Below are positions 57,362 to 64,000 of a stretch of DNA of 64,000 nt, one piece after another. The number at the start of each line of letters is the position of its first letter. Positions within the stretch are counted from its first letter, which is position 1. The notes below the pieces were generated by a model that saw nothing but the letters and a program-made list of their open reading frames with translations, made no database searches and was not told where the DNA came from. Both the position numbers and the translations under genes were made by a program. This DNA is from Synechococcus sp. Tobar12-5m-g (GTDB lineage Bacteria; Cyanobacteriota; Cyanobacteriia; PCC-6307; Cyanobiaceae): positions 62,001-126,000 of the forward strand of contig NZ_JAGQBB010000005.1 of assembly GCF_024345415.1 (NCBI RefSeq), given 5' to 3'.

Positions 57362-58600
57362 ATGGCCGCCTCCGCCCCGACCGCGGACCTGCTCCTACGG
57401 CTAGCAACCACTCGCCGGCGCAGCGAAGCGCTGGTGGCCGGGCTGGAGCCCGAAGACCTTGGCCTGCAGGGCATGGCCGATGCAAGCCCGCCGAAATGGC
57501 ACCTCGGCCACACCAGCTGGTTCTTTGAAACCTTTCTGCTGGTCCCCCACCTGAGCGGCTATGCCCCGGCCGACAGTCGCTGGGGCTACCTGTTCAATTC
57601 CTATTACGACGCGATCGGCGCCCGCCATCCCCGCCCGGAGCGGGGCCTGCTCAGCCGCCCCACGATCGGCGAAGTGATGGCCTGGCGCCACCGGGTCGAT
57701 GGGGGCCTCGAGGCCCTGCTGGAGCAGCTGGCCCGGTGCACGGAGGCCGAGTCGGCCCCCGTGCTGGCGCTGCTGGAACTGGGTCTGCAGCATGAACAGC
57801 AGCACCAGGAGCTGCTGCTGATGGACCTGCTCGACGGGTTCAGCCGCAATCCGCTCGAGCCGATCGCCTTCCCTGGGGCCGAGGGCCCCGAAGACTCCTA
57901 CCGCCGCAGCCGGGTCGCCGGCTCCCTTCAGTGGGTCGGCGGCCCGGATGGCCTGGTGGAGATCGGCCATGCCGCCGGCGGCTTCCACTTCGACAACGAG
58001 GCCCCCCGCCACCGCGTCTGGCTGGAGCCCTACGCCATCGCCAACAGGCTGGTGCGCAACGAAGAGTACGCCGCCTTCATCGCCGACGGCGGCTACCGCC
58101 GGCCCGAACTGTGGCTGAGCGAAGGCTGGGAGGCGGTCGAGCGGTACCACTGGCAGGCCCCCCGCTACTGGCGAGGCAGCGGCCCGGCTTCCGCCTGGGA
58201 GTGGGAGTTCAGCCTGGCCGGCCGCTGGCCCCTGCACCCGGAGGCTCCGGTGCGGCACCTCAGCTGGTTCGAAGCCGACGCCTATGCCCGCTGGGCCGGC
58301 GCCCGCCTGCCGGGCGAGGCTGAATGGGAGGCGGCGAGCCAGCAGGGAGCCGCGATTGAGCAGGTGGGCGGAGTTCTGTGGCAGTGGACCGGCAGCCCCT
58401 ACCGCCCCTACCCGGGTTTCGTGCCCGTCGCCGGCGCCGTGGGGGAATACAACGGCAAGTTCATGAGTTCGCAGATGGTTCTGCGGGGCAGCAGTTTTCT
58501 CACCCCGGCAGGCCACGGGCGTCCCACCTACCGGAATTTCTTCGCGCCAGCCAGCCGCTGGATGGCGGCCGGCCTGCGGCTGGCCAGAGACGTCGCATGA
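57362..58600 (+). CDS. egtB: ergothioneine biosynthesis protein EgtB (hercynine oxygenase)
   Basis: 412-residue non-haem iron enzyme joining hercynine with cysteine or gamma-glutamylcysteine and forming a sulfoxide. N-terminal DinB-like domain: KWHLGHTSWFFETFL (His47, His50) and the iron motif HEQQHQE (His144, His148). C-terminal formylglycine-generating-enzyme-like domain: RNEEYAAFIADGGY, WFEADAYARWAGARLPGEAEWE and GEYNGKFMSSQMVLRGSS. Whether it takes cysteine directly cannot be read from the sequence. Confidence 0.93.
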   Translation: MAASAPTADLLLRLATTRRRSEALVAGLEPEDLGLQGMADASPPKWHLGHTSWFFETFLLVPHLSGYAPADSRWGYLFNSYYDAIGARHPRPERGLLSRPTIGEVMAWRHRVDGGLEALLEQLARCTEAESAPVLALLELGLQHEQQHQELLLMDLLDGFSRNPLEPIAFPGAEGPEDSYRRSRVAGSLQWVGGPDGLVEIGHAAGGFHFDNEAPRHRVWLEPYAIANRLVRNEEYAAFIADGGYRRPELWLSEGWEAVERYHWQAPRYWRGSGPASAWEWEFSLAGRWPLHPEAPVRHLSWFEADAYARWAGARLPGEAEWEAASQQGAAIEQVGGVLWQWTGSPYRPYPGFVPVAGAVGEYNGKFMSSQMVLRGSSFLTPAGHGRPTYRNFFAPASRWMAAGLRLARDVA

Positions 58601-59574
58601 GCACCCGATTTCTGGAACGGCGGGCCACCCTGGTCGATCTCCACCCTGTAGCGGCCGACATGCAGCGCCTGGTGGTGGAAGGCCTCAGCCGCGTCCCGAA
58701 ACAACTGCCCGCCTGGTTCCTCTACGACGCTGAGGGCTCCAGGTTGTTCGAGGCGATCTGCCGGCAGCCCGAGTACCGCCTCACCGCCATCGAAACAGCT
58801 CTGCTGCGGCAGGAGGCGGCCGCGATCGCGGCGGCGATGGGCCCCGGCGTACCGATCGAGTTCGGGGCCGGCAGCGCCCGCAAGGTGTCCCCCCTGCTCG
58901 AAGCCCTGGCCCCGCCCGCCTACGTGGCGCTCGACATCAGCGCCAGCCATCTGGCCGAGGCCTGCGAGGCCCTCCAGAGCCGCCATCCGGCCCTGGGCGT
59001 GCTGGGCATCTGCTGCGACTACAGCCAGCTGCAGACCCTGCCAGCCCATCCCCTCCTGGAAGGCCAACGGCGGCTCGGTTTCTATCCCGGCAGCTCCCTG
59101 GGCAACTTCGATCCCCCCCAGGCCCGGGCGCTGCTGAGCCAGTTCGCCCGCCTGCTGGCCCCCAACGGCTGCCTGCTGATCGGCATCGATCAACCGCGAC
59201 AGGTGGCCAGCCTGGAGGCCGCCTACAACGACCGGGCCGGCTTCTCCGCCGCCTTTGCCTCCAATCTGCTGGTGCGGCTCAACCGCGACCTCAACGGCAG
59301 CTTCGATCCCGGCGCCTTCAGCTACCGGGCCCGCTGGCAGGAGCCCCAGGGCCGCATCGAGATGGCCCTGGTCAGCCAGGGGCGGCAACGGGTGGCGGTG
59401 GCAGGGCAAGACTGGAGCTTCGCTGCCGGCGAAGCCTTGATCACCGAATACAGCTACAAGTACGCCCCGGAGGCCTTCACCACCCTGGCGGCCGAGGCGG
59501 GCTGGCGGGCCGTGGGGCGCTGGAGCGACCCCGACGCCCACTTCAGCCTCCATCTCCTGGAGCCCCGGCCATGA
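58597..59574 (+). CDS. egtD: L-histidine N-alpha-methyltransferase EgtD
   Basis: 325-residue SAM-dependent enzyme making hercynine from histidine. Blocks: LPAWFLYDAEGSRLFEAICRQP, YRLTAIET, IEFGAGSARKVSPLLEAL (SAM site), GFYPGSSLGNFDP and NGSFDPGAFSYRARW. The ATG overlaps the egtB stop (ATGA), so the two are translationally coupled and form the core ergothioneine pathway. Confidence 0.94.
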   Translation: MSTRFLERRATLVDLHPVAADMQRLVVEGLSRVPKQLPAWFLYDAEGSRLFEAICRQPEYRLTAIETALLRQEAAAIAAAMGPGVPIEFGAGSARKVSPLLEALAPPAYVALDISASHLAEACEALQSRHPALGVLGICCDYSQLQTLPAHPLLEGQRRLGFYPGSSLGNFDPPQARALLSQFARLLAPNGCLLIGIDQPRQVASLEAAYNDRAGFSAAFASNLLVRLNRDLNGSFDPGAFSYRARWQEPQGRIEMALVSQGRQRVAVAGQDWSFAAGEALITEYSYKYAPEAFTTLAAEAGWRAVGRWSDPDAHFSLHLLEPRP

Positions 59575-59795
59575 GCAGGGACGACCAACGGCGGGCGGTG
59601 CGCGAGCTGCGCGAAACCCTGATCAGCCAGCTTGAAGCGCTCTACCGACAGGCCTTCGACAGCATCGGCAGCCAGGATCTGGGGGAGGGGGCGATCGCCC
59701 GGCTCACCCAGCTGCTGCTCCGCTCCCGCGAAGCTGCGATCACCCCCTTGGAGGAGGAGATCGAAGCCCCCCTGATCACCCGGGCGCCGGAATGA
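59571..59795 (+). CDS. small hercynine-cluster protein, 74 residues
   Basis: A helical, charged 74-residue protein (MSRDDQRRAVRELRETLISQ, then LGEGAIARLTQLLLRSREAA) overlapping the egtD stop by 4 bases. I believe this matches a small family found beside egtB/egtD in picocyanobacteria and named hercynine metabolism small protein by automated annotation. No catalytic motif is visible. The coupling to egtD suggests a role in, or regulation of, ergothioneine formation. Confidence 0.65.
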   Translation: MSRDDQRRAVRELRETLISQLEALYRQAFDSIGSQDLGEGAIARLTQLLLRSREAAITPLEEEIEAPLITRAPE

Positions 59796-59805
59796 GCAGG
59801 TCCCG

Positions 59806-60303
59806 ATGAGTGGCAGTTGGTTTGAGCAACTTGAGGCCCAGCTGGATCGCCAGCTGGAGGCCTTCCTGAACAGCCATCCCGATCAGCAGCATCTGCTCGA
59901 TGCCGACGAGCGCCAGGAGCGGCAGCGGCGATTGGGTCGGCAGCGGTTGGAGATTCGGGCGCAGGCGGATGCCAGCCGCCAGTCCCTTTTGGAGCTGGCG
60001 GCGGAGATCACCCAGTGGCAGCAGCGGGTGGGGCGGGCACGGGCCGCCGGGGCCGAGGCCCTGGCCGACCAGGCCGCGACCCACCTGCGCCAGCTGATGG
60101 GACTGGGCCGTGACCGCTGGCAGGCCCTGCATGAACTGGGCATCTCCCTGGGGCAGGTGGAAGCCGAACTGGCCCAGCTGCAGGAGCCGCCCCGGCCTGC
60201 TCCAACCCCGGAAGGCCCCGATCTGGAGCAGGCCTGGGCCAACTTCGAGAAACAGCAGGACCTGGAGGAGCTTCGGCGCAGCCGCGGCCCCCGGCAGCCC
60301 TGA
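59806..60303 (+). CDS. coiled-coil-rich hercynine-cluster protein, 165 residues
   Basis: Almost entirely helical and Gln/Arg/Glu-rich, with heptad-like repeats (FEQLEAQLDRQLEAFLNSHP, ERQRRLGRQRLEIRAQADAS, QVEAELAQLQEPP). It begins 10 bases after the small protein, on the same strand as egtB-egtD. I believe it is the larger of two conserved accessory proteins of this cluster. Its function is unknown. Confidence 0.6.
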   Translation: MSGSWFEQLEAQLDRQLEAFLNSHPDQQHLLDADERQERQRRLGRQRLEIRAQADASRQSLLELAAEITQWQQRVGRARAAGAEALADQAATHLRQLMGLGRDRWQALHELGISLGQVEAELAQLQEPPRPAPTPEGPDLEQAWANFEKQQDLEELRRSRGPRQP

Positions 60304-60316
60304 ACGCTGCTGATCC

Positions 60317-61114
60317 ATGAGCTTCCTGCTCTCCAAGCTGCTGCCGTTGCTGCTCTATCCCCTTGGGCTGAGCCTGGTGCTGCTGCTCACGGCCCAGCTC
60401 GGGCGGGGCCGGCGCTGGTCTGGCTGGGTTGCCGGGGTTGGCGTGGCCCTGCTCTGGATCAGCTCCATGCCCCTCACGGCGCGTCAGCTGGTCTGGGGGT
60501 TGGAGGAGCGCAGCGCGGCGCTCACCCCGGCGCTGGTGCCCCGCGCCGATGCCATCATCGTGCTGGGCGGCGGACTCCAGGCCCCCTTACCGCCGCGCAG
60601 GGCCGTGGAAGTGAGCGAGGCCGGCGACCGGCTGCTCACCGGGGTGCGGCTGATGCGGGCGCAGCGGGCCCCACTGCTGCTGGTCAGCGGCGGCAGGGTG
60701 ACCTTCCGCAACGACGACCCGGCGCCGCCGGAGGCCTTGGCGGCCCGCAGCCTGGCCATCGAGCTCGGCGTTGCCGCCGATCGGATCCTGATGAGCGACC
60801 AGGCCCGAACCACCGCCGAGGAAGCCGAGGCGATCAATCGGCTGGCGCGGCAGCGGGGTTGGCGTTCCGTGATTCTGGTCTCCAGCGCAATCCACATGCC
60901 CCGCGCCCTGGCCACCTTCCAGCGCCGCACGGCCCTCAAGGTGATCCCGGTCGCCTGCGACTATCTCCTGCCCGCTCGCAACCAGCTGGGCGGTTCAACA
61001 CCGGGCTCCGTGCTGGGTTCTCTGCTCCCCGATGCAGGCTCCCTGCAGGTGAGCACCGTGGTGATCAAGGAGCACCTCGGCCTGCTGGCCTACCGGCTGA
61101 AGGGCTGGAGCTGA
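60317..61114 (+). CDS. YdcF/DUF218 family protein
   Basis: 265 residues. Two N-terminal membrane helices (residues 5-25 and 35-55), then a DUF218 domain with ADAIIVLGGGLQAPLPPRRA, ERILMSDQARTTAEEAEAI-like signature (DRILMSDQARTTAEEAEAI) and VSSAIHMPRALATFQRR. Family members are membrane-anchored with a Rossmann-like fold and act around cell-envelope or vancomycin-sensitivity functions (SanA/ElyC-like). It starts 13 bases after the previous gene. Confidence 0.85.
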   Translation: MSFLLSKLLPLLLYPLGLSLVLLLTAQLGRGRRWSGWVAGVGVALLWISSMPLTARQLVWGLEERSAALTPALVPRADAIIVLGGGLQAPLPPRRAVEVSEAGDRLLTGVRLMRAQRAPLLLVSGGRVTFRNDDPAPPEALAARSLAIELGVAADRILMSDQARTTAEEAEAINRLARQRGWRSVILVSSAIHMPRALATFQRRTALKVIPVACDYLLPARNQLGGSTPGSVLGSLLPDAGSLQVSTVVIKEHLGLLAYRLKGWS

Positions 61115-61175
61115 ACCAGGCAGATTTCGTTCGCAGACTTTGCCCTTCGCACGGTTTCGGGCTGGGAATGGTGCC

Positions 61176-61439
61176 TTACTTCTTCGGCAGGGGTGGCACC
61201 AGGCTGACCCCTTCCGGCGGAGGTGTGGGGTCGGGGTCTGCGATCAGCATGTGCTGAAGAACGATCTCGGGGCGCTCGCTGTCACGCCAGCGGATCCGGT
61301 AGGCGGGCATCTTGGTGCCGCGGCTGGTGGTCTGCTCGACCGGCTCCATCACCCAACCCCGGCGGGATCGGCCCTGGGGATTGCGCTTCACCACCGCATC
61401 CGCGTGCTTGAAGCGGAATCCGACGCGCTCACCACTCAT
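61176..61439 (-). CDS. hypothetical protein, 87 residues
   Basis: Basic first half (GFRFKHADAVVKRNPQGRSR, RGWVMEPVEQ) and a short beta-rich middle (PAYRIRWRDSERPEIVL) ending in a Pro-rich tail. The layout suggests a small SH3-like barrel. ATG 61439 is used. No family assigned. It lies downstream of the convergent YdcF gene and 29 bases before the lysS end. Confidence 0.55.
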   Translation of the reverse strand: MSGERVGFRFKHADAVVKRNPQGRSRRGWVMEPVEQTTSRGTKMPAYRIRWRDSERPEIVLQHMLIADPDPTPPPEGVSLVPPLPKK

Positions 61440-61468
61440 GGGCTGAGGATTGTGCCAACGTCAGTCAA

Positions 61469-63007
61469 TTATCCACTGCGGCCGTCACCGGCTCCCGGAG
61501 GGCCTGCTTCGGGGCGCAGCAGCGGGAAGGCGATCACATCACGGATGCTGGCGCTGTCGGTGAGCAGCATGGCGAGCCGATCGATGCCGATGCCCAGGCC
61601 GCCGGTGGGGGGCATGCCCACCTCGAGGGCCTGAAGGAAGTCCTCGTCCACCCCCTGGGCCTCGAGATCGCCGGCCTGGCGGCGGGCCTGCTGGGCTTCG
61701 AGCCGCTTTCTCTGATCGACCGGGTCGATCAGCTCGCTGAAGGCGTTCGCCGTTTCCCGTCCCACGATGAACAACTCGAAGCGCTCCACCAGCCCCGGCT
61801 TGCTGCGGTGCGCCCGGGCCAGCGGCGAGATCTCCACCGGGTAATCGAGAACGAAGGTGGGCTGGATCAGGCTCGCTTCCACCCGCTGCTCGAAGGCCTC
61901 ATTCAGCAACCGACCGACACTGTCGGCGGCATCGGGCACCTCCAGGCCTGCGGCCGCCATCGCCGCCGCCGCCTGGTCACGCCACTCGAAGGCGTTGAAG
62001 TCGAGGCCAGTGGCCAGCTCCACCAGCTCATGCATGGTGGCCCGCCGCCAGGGGGGCGTCAGGTCGATGGCGGTGCCCTGATACGTGAGCATGGTGGTGC
62101 CGCACACCTGCTCGGTGACCGCAGCGATCATCTGCTCGGTGAGCGCCATCATGTCGGTGTAATCGGCGTAGGCCTGGTACACCTCCACCGAGGTGAACTC
62201 GGGGTTGTGGCGGGTGCTGATGCCCTCGTTGCGAAAGATCCGGCCCAGTTCATAGACCCGCTCGAAGCCCCCCACCACCAGCCGCTTGAGGTGCAGCTCG
62301 GTGGCGATGCGCAGGAACAGGGGCAGGTCGAGGGCGTTGTGGTGGGTGCTGAAGGGGCGGGCATCGGCACCGCCCGCCTCCACATTCAGCACGGGCGTTT
62401 CGATTTCCAGGAACTGGCGATCATCAAGCCAGCGACGGATGCCGCTCACCAGCCGGGCGCGCCGACGGAAGGTGTCGCGGGTCTGGGGCGACACGATCAG
62501 ATCGAGGTGCCGTTGCCGGTAGCGCTTCTCCACATCGGCAAGGCCATGCCACTTGTCGGGCAGGGGCTGCAGCGCCTTGCAGAGCATCTCCCAGCCCGTC
62601 ACCTTCACCGACAGCTCGCCCCGGTCGGTGCGGCGCAGGCTGCCGTTCACCCCGATCAGATCGCCCGCATCCACCAGGGTGGTGAGCTGGGCGAAGGCCT
62701 CGGGCTGATCGGGCAGGGCGGCGGCCAGGGTGGCCTTTTCGATGAACAGCTGGATCGGACCGCTCTCATCCACCAGGGTGAAGAAGGCGAGCTTGCCCAT
62801 CACCCGCCGGGTCATCACCCGGCCGGCCACGGCCACGGTCAGATCGCGCTCCTGGCCCTTGCCGAGGTCGGCGTGAGCGTGCTGAAGCTCGGCGGTGCGG
62901 TGCGAAGGATCGAAGCGCAGGCCATAGGGACCCTGACCGAGGGCCGCCAAGGCCTGGCCCTTCTCCAGGCGAGCCTGCTCCAGACGGTTGTGGCGCGGCT
63001 CAAGCAA
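61469..63007 (-). CDS. lysS: lysyl-tRNA synthetase, class II
   Basis: 512 residues. N-terminal OB fold ([21 protein letters not shown]), then motif 1-2-3 class II core: [42 protein letters not shown] and [20 protein letters not shown]. The start is a TTG at 63007 giving [19 protein letters not shown]; no better start is in frame. It lies 48 bases downstream of rpaB. Confidence 0.95.
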   Translation of the reverse strand: MLEPRHNRLEQARLEKGQALAALGQGPYGLRFDPSHRTAELQHAHADLGKGQERDLTVAVAGRVMTRRVMGKLAFFTLVDESGPIQLFIEKATLAAALPDQPEAFAQLTTLVDAGDLIGVNGSLRRTDRGELSVKVTGWEMLCKALQPLPDKWHGLADVEKRYRQRHLDLIVSPQTRDTFRRRARLVSGIRRWLDDRQFLEIETPVLNVEAGGADARPFSTHHNALDLPLFLRIATELHLKRLVVGGFERVYELGRIFRNEGISTRHNPEFTSVEVYQAYADYTDMMALTEQMIAAVTEQVCGTTMLTYQGTAIDLTPPWRRATMHELVELATGLDFNAFEWRDQAAAAMAAAGLEVPDAADSVGRLLNEAFEQRVEASLIQPTFVLDYPVEISPLARAHRSKPGLVERFELFIVGRETANAFSELIDPVDQRKRLEAQQARRQAGDLEAQGVDEDFLQALEVGMPPTGGLGIGIDRLAMLLTDSASIRDVIAFPLLRPEAGPPGAGDGRSG

Positions 63008-63055
63008 GGGTGGAAAGACTCGGTTTCAGCGCCCCATCCTGCAGGACTGGTCAGC

Positions 63056-63862
63056 TCAGAGGGCTGCGGAGGCGGCCACTTCGCTCATCCGCTGGGAGGA
63101 GTAGCCGGTGCCGCGCACGGTGAGGATCAGTTCGGGGTTGCGGGGATCCGGCTCGAGCTTGCCCCGCAACCGCGCCACGTAAACATCGACAACCCGGAGG
63201 TCGGCGGCCCGGCGGGGCGGATAGCCCCAGAGTTGCTCAAGGATCTCGGCGCGGGGCACCACCCGCCCAGGCTCCCGGAACAGCAACTCCAGGAGGCTGA
63301 ATTCGGTGTAGGTGAGGCTGATCCGGTCCCCAGCCCTGGTCACCTGGCGGCGGTTGGTGTCAACCATCAGGTCGCCGACCCGCAGGATGCCCTGGCCGGC
63401 CGGCACATCCCGGGGCTCGAGCGTGGCCGAACCCCGGCCTACCCGGCGCAGGATGGTGGAGATCCGCGCTTCGAGCTCCTTGGGGCTGAAGGGTTTGGGC
63501 AGGTAGTCGTCGGCGCCGAGATCAAGGCCGGACACCCGCTCAGTGATCGCATCGAGGGCCGAGAGAAAAATGATCGGCACGCAGGATTCGGCCCGCAGGC
63601 GCCTGCAGACCGCGAAACCATCGAGCTTCGGCAGCATCACATCGAGCACGACCAGATCCGGCTGCTCCTCGTGGAAGATCGTCAGGGCCTGCTCGCCATC
63701 CTCGGCGCAGATCACCCGATAGCCGGCCAGCTCCAGGCGCATCTGCAGCACCCGTCGCACCGTGGCTTCGTCATCGACGACAAGCACCGTGGCCAGGGCG
63801 TGGGGCACGACCGCTTGGGAAGCATCACCCTGACTGTGCCGGGGCAGCTCTTCCAAGGACAT
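63056..63862 (-). CDS. rpaB: response regulator RpaB (OmpR family)
   Basis: 268 residues. Receiver domain with phosphorylated Asp74 (VVLDVMLPKLDG), conserved Lys123 in LPKPFSPKELEARI, and a winged-helix C-terminal domain (LTYTEFSLLELLFREPGRVVPRAEILEQLWGYPP, RVVDVYVARLRGKLEPDP). It is RpaB (ycf27), a high-light regulator that binds HLR1 sites. No HLR1 repeat is evident in its own short upstream region. Confidence 0.93.
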   Translation of the reverse strand: MSLEELPRHSQGDASQAVVPHALATVLVVDDEATVRRVLQMRLELAGYRVICAEDGEQALTIFHEEQPDLVVLDVMLPKLDGFAVCRRLRAESCVPIIFLSALDAITERVSGLDLGADDYLPKPFSPKELEARISTILRRVGRGSATLEPRDVPAGQGILRVGDLMVDTNRRQVTRAGDRISLTYTEFSLLELLFREPGRVVPRAEILEQLWGYPPRRAADLRVVDVYVARLRGKLEPDPRNPELILTVRGTGYSSQRMSEVAASAAL

Positions 63863-63943
63863 GGCGCGCAGGACCCTAAGAAATGAAACCCTACAGCTCA
63901 GGGCCCAGGCCCCGAGAGCACAGGGCCCCGCCCAGAGCCAGGC

Positions 63944-64000
63944 TCAGGGCCAACGGGCCGCCGCGTAGCGGTTCCACTCCAGCTCGGCGGCGGCGAGGGC
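63944..64000 (-). CDS. 3' end of an unidentified gene (partial)
   Basis: A minus-strand open frame enters from the right edge, reading ALAAAELEWNRYAAARWP and ending at a TGA (63946-63944). Same direction as rpaB and 81 bases upstream of it. The product cannot be named from 18 residues. Confidence 0.45.
   Translation of the reverse strand, partial: ALAAAELEWNRYAAARWP

Noticed and set aside
61808-63886. 692-codon plus-strand open frame opposite lysS and rpaB
   Set aside because: Shadow of two conserved genes.

Overview
The window reads as a piece of a GC-rich unicellular picocyanobacterial chromosome (Cyanobium/Synechococcus type). The evidence is psaC and psbK, the response regulator RpaB, small protein families restricted to cyanobacteria (DUF3155, DUF3181, DUF1997, DUF4079), two NtcA-type promoters (GTA/GTG-N8-TAC) before nitrogen-uptake genes, and HIP1 octamers (GCGATCGC). 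Genes are tightly packed, with many 4-base ATGA/GTGA overlaps and several convergent tail-to-tail overlaps.

Positions 1-31.5 kb are mostly core metabolism. They hold the 5' part of leuC, cinA, a WecA/MraY-type sugar-phosphate transferase, glyA, a tRNA-Arg(ACG), murJ, sfsA, an NtcA-controlled ammonium transporter, ispH, purH, an esterase and DUF3155 behind a long structured leader. They continue with a histidine kinase, cobS, tgt, psbK, a WecG/TagA-type glycosyltransferase, a very large glucoamylase/phosphorylase-kinase-like protein, a Gfo/Idh/MocA oxidoreductase, a CNNM/CorC membrane protein, glmS, psaC, acpP, fabF and transketolase.

Positions 31.6-41 kb are an accessory region. A GtrB-GtrA fusion faces a GtrII-type glucosyltransferase, which together resemble the three-part bactoprenol-glucose O-antigen modification system. 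Next comes a nest of dead insertion sequences: an ISAs1-type fragment abuts a broken IS5-type transposase. Three near-identical 24-base hairpin repeats and one different 36-base hairpin insert lie in this nest. They look like very small mobile repeats. An MFS sugar symporter, a TetR regulator with its divergently transcribed oxidoreductase and a clear operator, and a SulP anion transporter follow. The SulP gene abuts ureD where related genomes usually carry ureABC.

Positions 41-50.6 kb are a nitrogen-scavenging block: ureD diverging from ureEFG, then the complete urea ABC transporter urtABCDE behind a near-consensus NtcA promoter, with a hairpin attenuator after urtA, and a ClC-type channel. 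Positions 50.6-64 kb hold pabC/pabB, queC, an ecotin-type protease inhibitor, a membrane-anchored kinase-like protein with atypical catalytic residues, a cysteine synthase divergent from an ergothioneine operon (egtB, egtD, two small proteins, a YdcF-like protein), lysS and rpaB.

No CRISPR array, rRNA operon, prophage, integrase or recognised defence system was seen. The most unusual signal is the set of tiny hairpin insertions inside the transposase.
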